From assembly GCA_910577375.1 (NCBI GenBank), contig CAJTLT010000009.1, forward strand, positions 1 to 18,298: DNA of 18,298 nt, read 5' to 3'. This DNA comes from an uncultured Christensenella sp. (lineage in GTDB: Bacteria; Bacillota; Clostridia; Christensenellales; Borkfalkiaceae). The notes under the pieces were generated by a model. It was not told where the DNA came from. It did not search any database and saw nothing but the letters and a program-made list of their open reading frames with translations. This document shows, piece by piece, positions 7,147-15,242 of this stretch (position 1 is its first letter; each line of letters begins with the position of its first letter). The position numbers were made by a program, and so were the translations under genes.

Positions 7147-8020
7147 ATTCCGCCACAATTTCCCGAGGGAAAGAAAATTGCGAAATGTCTCCGCTCTCCA
7201 AAACGCTCAATACGCTCCGCACATTTCTTCGAATCGCAAGATCGAGCGTAGTATGGATCCCGTCGACGACGACGCCGAAATTTAATACGTTTGCCATTTT
7301 ACGCTTGAACTGCTCGTCTCCCTCTTCGAGAGACAACGCCGCCTCGTCGACGATAGGTCTGAACGGCTCCATTAAATCGCAAGAAAAATTAAATTGATTA
7401 AATTCGTTGTCGTGCCATATTCCGAGCTGCGTAAGCAATCCCGCCGCAACGATTTCCCTGTTAAAAGCGGATAACAAGCACGCATACCCGTAATTCAAAC
7501 AGCCGTTGAGAAAACCGCCGCCGTGGCGCGATATGCCTATGGGGAGAATGCAATTAAAATATACCTTTGCGGCGTGTCCTTCCCGATTGCTGGAATCCCC
7601 TTCGCGCACGTCTTCTGCGTATTGCAACAAAGCTTGCGCTTCCTTGTCAAATCCGCGTCTTTTCAACAATTCCGATTGATTGAAAATTTTTTGTTTGATG
7701 ATCTGCTGCCATAATTTTTCTTTGATATCGTTCCCCCAACAAAACTGCCATTTGTAACGTTTGGTAGTATTGTGCGCCCCGTAATAGGGAATGATTTCCG
7801 ATTGCGGATTGCTTTTCTCATCGCAAAAAATAATTTTTACGTTGTTTTCCACTAATACCGATAGGAGCGCGGCGGTCAAAGAAACCGCCGTACTCTGCAC
7901 GATCAGCGTGTTGATTTCGTTGATGTATATCTTTTTTTCTTTCTCTCCGCGCACGACAAGATAGTTTAAACGGGTTTCGAGTTTACAACGCGAATTGATA
8001 ATGACAATGCGAAATCCCAT
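7136..8020 (-). CDS. cas1: Cas1, CRISPR integrase
   Basis: Cas1 is the catalytic subunit that inserts spacers at the leader-repeat junction. The 294-aa protein has the expected metal ligands: Glu147 in REGHAAKVYF, His203 in GIWHDN and Glu218 in DLMEPFRP. The N-terminal beta domain (residues 1-75, ending NNVKIIFCDEK) is also typical. Length agrees with type II Cas1 (about 290 aa). The ATG begins 1 nt after the cas9 stop codon, and the stop overlaps cas2, so the four cas genes form one tight operon. Nothing is truncated. Confidence 0.96.
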   Translation of the reverse strand: MGFRIVIINSRCKLETRLNYLVVRGEKEKKIYINEINTLIVQSTAVSLTAALLSVLVENNVKIIFCDEKSNPQSEIIPYYGAHNTTKRYKWQFCWGNDIKEKLWQQIIKQKIFNQSELLKRRGFDKEAQALLQYAEDVREGDSSNREGHAAKVYFNCILPIGISRHGGGFLNGCLNYGYACLLSAFNREIVAAGLLTQLGIWHDNEFNQFNFSCDLMEPFRPIVDEAALSLEEGDEQFKRKMANVLNFGVVVDGIHTTLDLAIRRNVRSVLSVLESGDISQFSFPREIVAEYEL

Positions 8021-8021
8021 A

Positions 8022-11000
8022 TTACACTTTTCGCTCTTTCACCGTTAAACCGCAACACGATTGATGGATGATCTTGAAATCGACGTCTGTAATATTATTG
8101 TTAAAACGCAGTTTTCCGTTCAATTTACTTCCTCCGATAAGCGACAAGTCCGAAAGCTGCGCGTTGCATTGGAAAAAGTTTAAAATTTGCAACAAAACTT
8201 TTGCTTGTTTTGCGACCGGTAAAGCCGTAAACGCTGCGAATCCGTCCGTCAAAATCTTTCTGAATGTAGCGCAATAACCGATTCCGCCGTAAATTTTATC
8301 TTCCAGCTTTTCCGCCAAAAAGCGGTATAACTTTATATTACGATTCCGATCGATATTGAGCTTTACCTCCCCCATGCGATTGGTTTTGATGATAAAGTTT
8401 TCTTCCTGCATCTCGTCCAATTTCGATCGGTTCCTTTCGCAAAACTCCGCCAATGATTTCACGTACTCGTCCGTTTTATTATCCGTAAAGAGTTCAACGG
8501 CGTTTTGCACTAAAATTTGCGCTTCGGAAATACCGGTAATATATACAGGCATTCCGTTATAAGAAACCAACTGATTACTCTTGATTTTCGGTACGAGCAA
8601 TTTGGGATTGACAAGCCCCCGACTTTCAAAATAAGAACATATCCGCGCTTCGTCTTCCTTTGTCTGTTTGCAAACAAGTACGGGAACGGCTTCTATGGTT
8701 TTAATGATTTTCCCCTTTTTTCCCTCCGACTGTACGACTGCAAAATAAGAAGTACTCAGCTTACTATACCCGCCGTAACGCTTTATATTACTTAAAACGC
8801 CGCTGCCCTTTCTGGGAATTTTGCTTCGGCTGTCGTCATGCGCATAGACCGTTTGATCGTAAAATCCGCCCTTAACGCAATAAGCATACCTTGTAACGCT
8901 CATACTGCATTTTGAAAATACGGACTTTACGACAGACAACGATGAACTTTTATCCCATGCGCCGTCAACGTTGCGCTCGAACATCGTTTTTAAATTATAC
9001 ATGCGCCACGCATCCCCGTCTTTACGGAACATTGCCAAAGGCGATGAAAAACAGGTATCGAATACGTTTCCGACTACGACGTTCAAATACGCGTCTCTTG
9101 CGTGGTGTAAATCGTTCGTTTCTCTGCACTTAAACAAATCGAATTTATTTTTGAAATCGTTTACATTTTTTGCTTTACTGTACACGATTTTAGCGTTCGG
9201 ATATTTGCGCTTCATCAATTCGGCAACGACTTTTACCGTTTGATCGGTAATCGTTTTTTGACGGTTGATAAAATTGTTGTAATCATTTTCGCTCAAAGGT
9301 TCTACTCGCGTCAAACGGTGATACGTTAAATCCCCGATCAATCCCTTTTGCAAAAGCAAATTCCAAAAAGATTTCTCTTTGGAAAATCCGTTGGGTAACG
9401 GATAAATATCGCGTTTTTCCGCATTTTTAGAACGAAGCACAAGAACTTTATTATCGAGGCTATCATCCTTTATATAGGTGCGCGGCAGAATATGATCGAC
9501 GTCGTAAAGATCGGTATTGATTTTTGCAAGATCGATACGCGCGCCCGAATACATGCACCGCCCGAGCTGCCTGAAATAGAGATACAACCGCTCTTGCCTG
9601 AGCCGCAAATCGGTAATTTCTTCTTTCTTTAACTCTTCACAAATGTCGGCGTACCCTTCAAGATTTTTATATAAATCGAGCAAACGGTTTTTCCTCGACT
9701 GCGTTCTGCCCAAGTCGCCCTTTTGCCCCTCTTGACGCGTAACCTCGATAAAAATTTTATCGGGGACGCTTCCGATCGCCCGTACATATTCGTCCGCCAT
9801 GCAGAGTGCCTGCCAAACGCCGCGGCGAACGGCGGGCGAAACGTAAAGATTTTCCAAAGATTCGTAAGTGATTTCTTCGCTGCTTTCTCCGTTCTCCTCT
9901 TGGATGAGTTTTTCGAAATTATATTTTTCGTCAAATAAAATTTCGTTTAAGTTTTGATTCGTTTCGTACAGCAAATCGAGAACGGACAAATGATCGCCGA
10001 TTACGGGAACGGAAACGGTAAGCCCCGTCAAAAGTTTTTCGGACAACTTCCCGAATTTCTGAAACGACAAGCCTTTCAATTCTTTCATGTGCGCGTTGAT
10101 GATATCGATTTTACCGTAATGCTTCCTAATCAATTCGACAACAATATTTTTATCTGTATTCAGCGTATGCCAAAGAATTATATTCTCGCACACGCCGCCG
10201 TTTTTGTTTAAATCTTCGTCAACGAAATCGCCCAAAATTTCTTTTAAGCGCAGATAAGATCCCATATGCGCCTTAAAATCACCGTCTTTCCCCGTCAGTT
10301 TTACGGCGCTTTTCTCTGCCTCGGAAATTTCACCCTCTTTCACAAGAAAAGCCAATATCGATTTATCCGTCACTTTCTTCTTTTGCAAAAAGAGACCTTG
10401 ATAGATTTTTTGCTTCAACTCTACCGAAATCGGCGTGTCGTTGATCTGTAATTTATTCAGCTGATTCAACACATTGAACTTTTGATAAGTGATAGAACAC
10501 TGCGGCAGAACGTCTTCACCGTGCAAATACGAGCATTTATTCGTCATTCGCCGCATAAAGTTCTCGTTACTCTTCGCTTTATCGACGACTTCGTCAAAAT
10601 TCCAAGGAGTAATTTTTTCACTGCCGCGAACGACCCAACTGTTTTTTCCCGTCAGCGGACCTACATAGTAAGGAATTCTAAAACGAAACACACTTAAAAT
10701 TTTAACGGCAATTTCTTCCGTTTCCGGATGAACTTCAACCATATTTTTAACGATTTTAACAAGTTCGTCTTCGTTTACTTGATGAGGAAAAAGTCCGTTA
10801 TCCGAATGCAAAATTTTCGGAAGAAATACGCCGCGCTCGATTTTTTGTAAAATTTCCTGCCGTACCGATTCCTCTTTTACATCTTTCAAATTCGAAATAA
10901 GTTTTTTCAGTTCGGCAAAAAAATCGGCATCCGTACATACTTTTACTTTGATCTTATCGCCGCCCTTCTTAGTATAGCCGACGTAATTTACATAGTTTGC

Positions 11001-12032
11001 TTTTTCTTTTGCACTTTTGAAAAAATTGCGATAAACGTCTGACGGCGCGTTTTCACGCAAGAATTTTTTTAATTGCAGCAAATCGTTTTTGTGCGTTTCA
11101 TATAATTGGACCATTGCCGAAGATATATTCTGCTGCCCTTCGAGCAATTTTTCGAATACGACGAAGCTGTAAATAGCTCTTATTTTTTCGAGCAACGCAT
11201 AATTCTCTCCATACGTCGACTGCATTGCCTCAAACGTTTCATCCGTCAAATCCCGAAACGAAAATGATTTTTCGGCGGCAAATTCCTCCCCGAACAACAC
11301 TTTGGGGGATATTTTTCCGCCGGTTATCCCTTTAATCATTTCTTTCTTCAAAACGTCTTTTCCGAAAAGCGTTTCCAATGCGGTTTGCTTATCCCGAAGC
11401 CCCGTCTTGCTATCGGTCAATATCTGTTTTGCATCCGTCACTAACCGAAGGGAAAATTCGGGAATTACGTCGTTTTCCGAATACATTTCGGCGCAAACTT
11501 CGTTTAATCCGTTAAAAAGACCGCCTGCGTCTCTGACATTTTCCATCCCGCCGTCAAATAAAAAGTGTCCGCGATATTTGACGATATGATGAAGCGCAAG
11601 ATAGTAAAGCCTTAAATCGCGTACGGGCTTCCCCTGCAAATCGCGGCGCAAATGATAAATCGTAGGATATTCGGCATGATATTGTTTATCGGTATACGCT
11701 CCGTCGGCAAACAGACTGTTTTTATCGCCGCCGAGCAATTCCGCTTTATCCTCTGCATAAAAAGCGCTGTTGTTTAAACGGATAAAAAAGTTTTTATCTT
11801 CTAAAAATGGAGCAAAAAGCGCCTGTAAAAATCCGAGCCGTTGCTTTCGTCTTTCTATTCTGCGGCGCGCCGTTCTAAAAAACCGTCTGCTTTCCGCCGT
11901 AAGCCCTTCGGAAAACAACCGAACCGTCCAACAATCTTTTCCCTTCGCGCGCAAAAGACGATAGTTTTCGTCCGTACATGCCATTCCCACCGAGTTCGTG
12001 CCGATATCCATGCCGAGATAGAATTTTTTCAT
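8022..12032 (-). CDS. cas9: Cas9, type II-A RNA-guided DNA endonuclease
   Basis: Cas9 cleaves double-stranded DNA guided by crRNA:tracrRNA. The 1336-aa length is near that of S. pyogenes Cas9 (1368). RuvC-I begins at once with YLGMDIGTNSVG (Asp9). An arginine-rich bridge helix spans about 46-72. RuvC-II has IFIEVTRQEG (Glu763). The HNH domain has YDVDHILPRTYIKDDSLDNK (His847) with Asn870 in SKNAEKRD. RuvC-III has HHARDAYLN (His977, Asp980). Every catalytic residue is therefore intact. The recognition lobe (about 75-720) and the C-terminal PAM-interacting region are full length; no PAM can be read from sequence. GGGAG (12039-12043) precedes the ATG by 6 nt. It is the first gene of the cas operon, divergent from the tracrRNA. 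Confidence 0.98.
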   Translation of the reverse strand: MKKFYLGMDIGTNSVGMACTDENYRLLRAKGKDCWTVRLFSEGLTAESRRFFRTARRRIERRKQRLGFLQALFAPFLEDKNFFIRLNNSAFYAEDKAELLGGDKNSLFADGAYTDKQYHAEYPTIYHLRRDLQGKPVRDLRLYYLALHHIVKYRGHFLFDGGMENVRDAGGLFNGLNEVCAEMYSENDVIPEFSLRLVTDAKQILTDSKTGLRDKQTALETLFGKDVLKKEMIKGITGGKISPKVLFGEEFAAEKSFSFRDLTDETFEAMQSTYGENYALLEKIRAIYSFVVFEKLLEGQQNISSAMVQLYETHKNDLLQLKKFLRENAPSDVYRNFFKSAKEKANYVNYVGYTKKGGDKIKVKVCTDADFFAELKKLISNLKDVKEESVRQEILQKIERGVFLPKILHSDNGLFPHQVNEDELVKIVKNMVEVHPETEEIAVKILSVFRFRIPYYVGPLTGKNSWVVRGSEKITPWNFDEVVDKAKSNENFMRRMTNKCSYLHGEDVLPQCSITYQKFNVLNQLNKLQINDTPISVELKQKIYQGLFLQKKKVTDKSILAFLVKEGEISEAEKSAVKLTGKDGDFKAHMGSYLRLKEILGDFVDEDLNKNGGVCENIILWHTLNTDKNIVVELIRKHYGKIDIINAHMKELKGLSFQKFGKLSEKLLTGLTVSVPVIGDHLSVLDLLYETNQNLNEILFDEKYNFEKLIQEENGESSEEITYESLENLYVSPAVRRGVWQALCMADEYVRAIGSVPDKIFIEVTRQEGQKGDLGRTQSRKNRLLDLYKNLEGYADICEELKKEEITDLRLRQERLYLYFRQLGRCMYSGARIDLAKINTDLYDVDHILPRTYIKDDSLDNKVLVLRSKNAEKRDIYPLPNGFSKEKSFWNLLLQKGLIGDLTYHRLTRVEPLSENDYNNFINRQKTITDQTVKVVAELMKRKYPNAKIVYSKAKNVNDFKNKFDLFKCRETNDLHHARDAYLNVVVGNVFDTCFSSPLAMFRKDGDAWRMYNLKTMFERNVDGAWDKSSSLSVVKSVFSKCSMSVTRYAYCVKGGFYDQTVYAHDDSRSKIPRKGSGVLSNIKRYGGYSKLSTSYFAVVQSEGKKGKIIKTIEAVPVLVCKQTKEDEARICSYFESRGLVNPKLLVPKIKSNQLVSYNGMPVYITGISEAQILVQNAVELFTDNKTDEYVKSLAEFCERNRSKLDEMQEENFIIKTNRMGEVKLNIDRNRNIKLYRFLAEKLEDKIYGGIGYCATFRKILTDGFAAFTALPVAKQAKVLLQILNFFQCNAQLSDLSLIGGSKLNGKLRFNNNITDVDFKIIHQSCCGLTVKERKV

Positions 12033-12062
12033 AAGTTTCTCCCAAAATATTTAATTTTTGTA

Positions 12063-12091
12063 TTGACAACCGGAAAATCGTTTGATATAAT
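12063..12091 (+). promoter_or_regulatory. tracrRNA promoter
   Basis: TTGACA (12063-12068), 17 bp and TATAAT (12086-12091) make a perfect consensus sigma-70-type promoter on the plus strand. Transcription is expected to start near 12097-12099, exactly at the anti-repeat. Confidence 0.93.
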
Positions 12092-12114
12092 AAAAATACA
12101 AAACAACAAGGCAA
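12087..12114 (-). promoter_or_regulatory. Candidate cas operon promoter sharing its -10 with the tracrRNA promoter
   Basis: On the minus strand TTGCCT (12109-12114), 16 bp and TATTAT (12087-12092) could start cas9 transcription near 12080. This -10 overlaps the tracrRNA -10 on the other strand almost completely, and its -35 lies inside the anti-repeat. The -35 is weak, so this is tentative. Confidence 0.45.
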
Positions 12115-12188
12115 GTTCAAATAAAGAATTTTCCTAACCACTTGTCGCATTGTGCGATAAAGCTCTTCTAAAACGGAAGGGCTTTTTT
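12098..12188 (+). ncRNA. tracrRNA
   Basis: This RNA pairs with the crRNA repeat, allowing RNase III processing and Cas9 loading. The first part shares TACAAAACAACAA (12097-12109) with the array repeats as written on the plus strand. The following CAAGTTCAAAT (12112-12122) mirrors the CAAGTTAAAAT of S. pyogenes tracrRNA, leaving the typical bulge opposite GAGAGC of the repeat. A short nexus-like segment follows (12121-12140). Next come a hairpin TTGTCGCA/TGCGATAA (12142-12160) and a terminator hairpin AAGCTCTTC/GAAGGGCTT (12160-12184) running into T6 (12183-12188). Expected size is about 91 nt. Its position upstream of cas9 on the opposite strand matches S. pyogenes. The ends are inferred from promoter and terminator. 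Confidence 0.92.
12160..12188 (+). terminator. tracrRNA terminator hairpin
   Basis: A 9-bp stem with one G-T pair, AAGCTCTTC (12160-12168) with GAAGGGCTT (12176-12184), runs into a six-T tract (12183-12188). In type II-A tracrRNAs this hairpin both ends transcription and contacts Cas9. Confidence 0.88.
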
Positions 12189-12392
12189 ATTATAACACGA
12201 AAAGAAACGCTTGTAAATAGCAAACTTTAAAAAAGTTTTCATTTTATTAAAAACTTGTCGCTTCCGCCTGCCGTTGCTACCTAAGTACATTTTTTCGAAA
12301 CACACAAGCCAACGCAAATTATCTATAATGCATTTTTTGCTTTCATTCTGCAAAGTTTGTCAACAGGATTGCAACTTTCCTTTCACGATCGT

Positions 12393-13616
12393 TCAAACAA
12401 AAGATTCAATATAAGCGTTATATATCTTGTATATTTCACTATGTAACAAGTAATGTTTCTCTTTAAGCTTTTCTACAAAAGTTTCAATAAGCTGTTTATT
12501 TTCAATAAGTAATTGTTTTGCCTTGTCGTAGTAATTTTGCAAATCCGATTGCACTTTCTTCGCGAGAGCATCATTATACGCAGGACAGTCAAGAACGGTA
12601 GAATCAAAATATTCAAAACCTTGACTTGCTAAAGCCCTAACATCTGCTTCTATTGCTTGAGATACCTTATCTAAATCTGAAAAACTCCCCATTGAACTTG
12701 TACCCGTAAAAACTTCTTCGCAGGCTTTACCCGCAACGCTTACTATGTATCTGCGTTCCCTATCTTTATATGTTTCTAAGTTCCAATTCTTTTCCTTAAA
12801 GTAGCCGATCCCTTCTTCCAATAACACTATACAAGCCGCATCGCCGCCCAACAGCAAACTTACCGCTGCGTGTCCAGCTTCATGATATGCGGTTGTCTCG
12901 TCAAATTCTTCGGTAAGAACATTATCTTTCAACAATAAACCGGCTCTTATTAAGTGTTTCATTGTTATCTTTTCACACCTTTCATATACGGCTAATCGCG
13001 CAGCGTGATTCAGCGCATTTTCCAAATCAGAGTAAGTCCAGTCTTGTGCAAAACAACAAAAATCTTTTATATCGAAATTTTCCTCGACTCTTTCCTCATC
13101 AAAAATTGGTTTAAAAATCTTACATGCTTCTTCGATTTTGGGCGGATTCAATTCAATTATCATATCGGAATTAAACTCGTCAAAGAAAAATTCAGGCAAA
13201 TATTTGTTATGATCCGCAGTTGCAATTATAAAAACCGTATTATTCGTACAATGGGAGATCTCTTTTAGTATCTGGCCATAAATATCAATGTCCTCATCCT
13301 TATCCAAATAATCAATATCGTCAAAAAGAATAATAGAATTAGCCGATTTTCTCGCCGTTTTAAACAACTTTCTTACTGTTTTAACAGTCATCTCCTTTCC
13401 GGAAATACTATATTCTTCTCGTCCGCAATCATCTACCAACGCTTTCGCCATAAACGTCTTTCCCGTGCCGGATGGCCCGCATATCAATAAACCTATTGGC
13501 AATTTTACACCGTAATCTAAATACTTTTCGGTATTTTGTAAAAAGTCACAAATGTTTTTCAGTTTTTCGACTTGCTTTTTGTAACCTATAATCTTTTCTA
13601 CTCTTAACACCTTCAT
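12393..13616 (-). CDS. Soluble FtsH-like AAA+ zinc metalloprotease, defective ATPase features
   Basis: This 407-aa protein joins an AAA+ domain to an M41 (FtsH-type) peptidase domain but lacks the N-terminal membrane segments of FtsH, so it should be cytosolic. Walker A is GPSGTGKT (47-54). Walker B reads IILFDDID (95-102), with Asp100 where the catalytic Glu is expected. The arginine-finger motif RPGRFD of FtsH is absent; the matching region is FFFDEFNSD (143-151). The peptidase has AYHEAGHAAVSLLL (His245, Glu246, His249), AGKACEEVFTG, and Asp314 in SFSDLDKVSQ as the likely third zinc ligand. The C-terminus is helical. ACGGAGA precedes the ATG closely. It follows its partner gene by 44 nt on the same strand, probably co-transcribed. 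Function is unknown; a regulated protease needing a partner ATPase is my inference. Confidence 0.85.
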   Translation of the reverse strand: MKVLRVEKIIGYKKQVEKLKNICDFLQNTEKYLDYGVKLPIGLLICGPSGTGKTFMAKALVDDCGREEYSISGKEMTVKTVRKLFKTARKSANSIILFDDIDYLDKDEDIDIYGQILKEISHCTNNTVFIIATADHNKYLPEFFFDEFNSDMIIELNPPKIEEACKIFKPIFDEERVEENFDIKDFCCFAQDWTYSDLENALNHAARLAVYERCEKITMKHLIRAGLLLKDNVLTEEFDETTAYHEAGHAAVSLLLGGDAACIVLLEEGIGYFKEKNWNLETYKDRERRYIVSVAGKACEEVFTGTSSMGSFSDLDKVSQAIEADVRALASQGFEYFDSTVLDCPAYNDALAKKVQSDLQNYYDKAKQLLIENKQLIETFVEKLKEKHYLLHSEIYKIYNAYIESFV

Positions 13617-13660
13617 TCTCCGTTATTTTTTATTCTACATAACAGTCGTTATTCAGAAGT

Positions 13661-15079
13661 TTATATAATAATCCCCCCAAGTTCTTTTAAAAGATGTTCG
13701 CAGACCACGTTATCCATATATCTTTTTTCAACAAGTTTAGGAATTAGCTTTTTAATCAATTCCTTATTTTTTTCGATAATTTTCTCTGCAATTTTATAAC
13801 AGTCCGATATTGTATTGGCAAATAAGCTGTTGATCTTATCCTTAAATTCGTCTGAATGCGGCAATTTATCATTACGCCATGAAGAAAATGCATAATCCAT
13901 TCCAAACATACATTGTTCTGACATAGCGAAGAGTATTGCGTAAATATTTGATAAAACCCCATGCATATTGTCATAAATTTTGTTGAAAATAATCTGTTCG
14001 GCAATGTATCCACCGCAAAGCACGCAAATCGTATTCAATAAATCTGTTTTACTGAAATATATATTTTCATCTTCGTACATAAAGCTATTGCCGTTTTCCC
14101 TTATATTTTCGGTAATTTCGTCATTCTCCTCTTCATCGGTGTAATCATCATCTTCGTAATCATCATCCGCTTCATAATCGCTATCATATTCCGACAATAT
14201 CTTATTGAAAAAGTTGTTTCCAAGGTTATCAGCTTCTAAATTAAGCACATAATTACCGTTATTAAATGATCTTGCCACGATAAAATAACCTATATTTCTG
14301 CATGCACTGATCGTATCCGAAACGTTAGAAGGCGCCCGAGGAATATCTTCTTGTTTAATTTCAAGAATTCTTTCGGTAATAAGCTTCTTACTTACGTAAT
14401 TATTATCATCCGATTGAATAACGCATTCATTTATAAGCGTTTCAAGTGCTGAACAGGTAAAGCCGGAGCATAATTTAGCAAGTTCTTCCATAGTAATTTC
14501 AAATTTACAAGCCGAATTACTTGCATAAAGTTTTAAAATATCTACCCGAGAATCATAATTCGGCTTACCGATATTTATCTTTTTATCGATTCTACCCGGA
14601 CGCACGAGCGTTTCCGGCAAACTGCCGTAACCGTTACAGGTTGCGACAAAAACGAAATTGCCGGAACTGCTCATACCGTCAATAAGAGTGAGTAATTGCG
14701 CAAGTATCATTTTGGATTGATCGGTATAATACTCTTCTTTATCGTTGGGTAATAACTTGTCCAATTCGTCAAAGAATATCATAGAGGGTTGCATGCGCTT
14801 CGCCGCTTTTTCAAACGCTCTTTTAATCTTCTTACAAATTTGAGCAACGTTGTCTATTTCGGCAATATCGATACTATATGTATATAACCCGCATTCATGG
14901 GCAAGCACCTTTGCAAACAACGTTTTCCCTGTCCCTGCCTCGCCGTAGAAAATGATACCCTTAGGCAGCTTTGCTCCCTTTTTTAGATATTTTTGCCTGT
15001 TAGACAACACCTCGCATAGTCTTTTCAGTTCTTCTTTTTCGGTTTGAAAGCCCGCAATATCATTAAATGTGTAATTCAT
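13661..15079 (-). CDS. FtsH-like AAA+ ATPase with dead peptidase domain
   Basis: This 472-aa protein has the same layout as its downstream neighbour with the opposite defects. The AAA+ domain is complete: Walker A GEAGTGKT (46-53), Walker B MIFFDELD (100-107), sensor-1 Asn149 in ATCNG, arginine fingers in RPGRID (Arg160, Arg163) and a C-terminal helical lid, GFTCSALETLINE. In the peptidase-like part the HEAGH position reads RNIGY (261-265), removing both His ligands and the Glu. GGYIAEQIIFN (356-366) still aligns with the FtsH GGRxAEExxFG, but the third ligand position is Asn378. A strongly acidic, Asp/Glu-rich stretch spans about 297-325. No membrane segment is present. GGGAGGT (15086-15092) precedes the ATG. 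It is first in the two-gene operon, divergent from the RHH-WYL gene. Confidence 0.83.
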   Translation of the reverse strand: MNYTFNDIAGFQTEKEELKRLCEVLSNRQKYLKKGAKLPKGIIFYGEAGTGKTLFAKVLAHECGLYTYSIDIAEIDNVAQICKKIKRAFEKAAKRMQPSMIFFDELDKLLPNDKEEYYTDQSKMILAQLLTLIDGMSSSGNFVFVATCNGYGSLPETLVRPGRIDKKINIGKPNYDSRVDILKLYASNSACKFEITMEELAKLCSGFTCSALETLINECVIQSDDNNYVSKKLITERILEIKQEDIPRAPSNVSDTISACRNIGYFIVARSFNNGNYVLNLEADNLGNNFFNKILSEYDSDYEADDDYEDDDYTDEEENDEITENIRENGNSFMYEDENIYFSKTDLLNTICVLCGGYIAEQIIFNKIYDNMHGVLSNIYAILFAMSEQCMFGMDYAFSSWRNDKLPHSDEFKDKINSLFANTISDCYKIAEKIIEKNKELIKKLIPKLVEKRYMDNVVCEHLLKELGGIII

Positions 15080-15085
15080 ATAAAT

Positions 15086-15242
15086 ACCTCCCTATCTTTT
15101 ATAATTCCATTATATACCAATTATTACGTAATCATATATCCGCAAATTTTATAAAATTTATGACCCCTTTTTTATTAAAAATCGCGTATATTTTCTTGAT
15201 TTTATGCCCCCTTTTCGTGTACAATAACAACGAGGTGTTACC
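15086..15242. promoter_or_regulatory. Divergent control region between the AAA operon and the RHH-WYL gene
   Basis: For the AAA operon (minus) a perfect TATAAT lies at 15109-15114 with no good -35. Next to it is the 10-bp palindrome ATTACGTAAT (15123-15132), in the promoter spacer. A 16-bp AT-only palindrome, AAATTTTATAAAATTT, spans 15144-15159. For the RHH-WYL gene (plus) TTGATT (15196-15201), 18 bp and TACAAT (15220-15225) form a promoter, with GAGGTG (15232-15237) as ribosome binding site. Two copies of TTTATG[A/C]CCCCTTTT occur at 15157-15171 and 15201-15215, 44 bp apart; the second fills that promoter's spacer. All are candidate operators; no binding is shown. Confidence 0.6.

Noticed and set aside
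12168..12353. 61-codon minus-strand ORF upstream of cas9
   Set aside because: It runs into the tracrRNA terminator, has no ribosome binding site and an unlikely composition. The 12189-12392 gap otherwise shows only a weak AT hairpin near 12224-12241.
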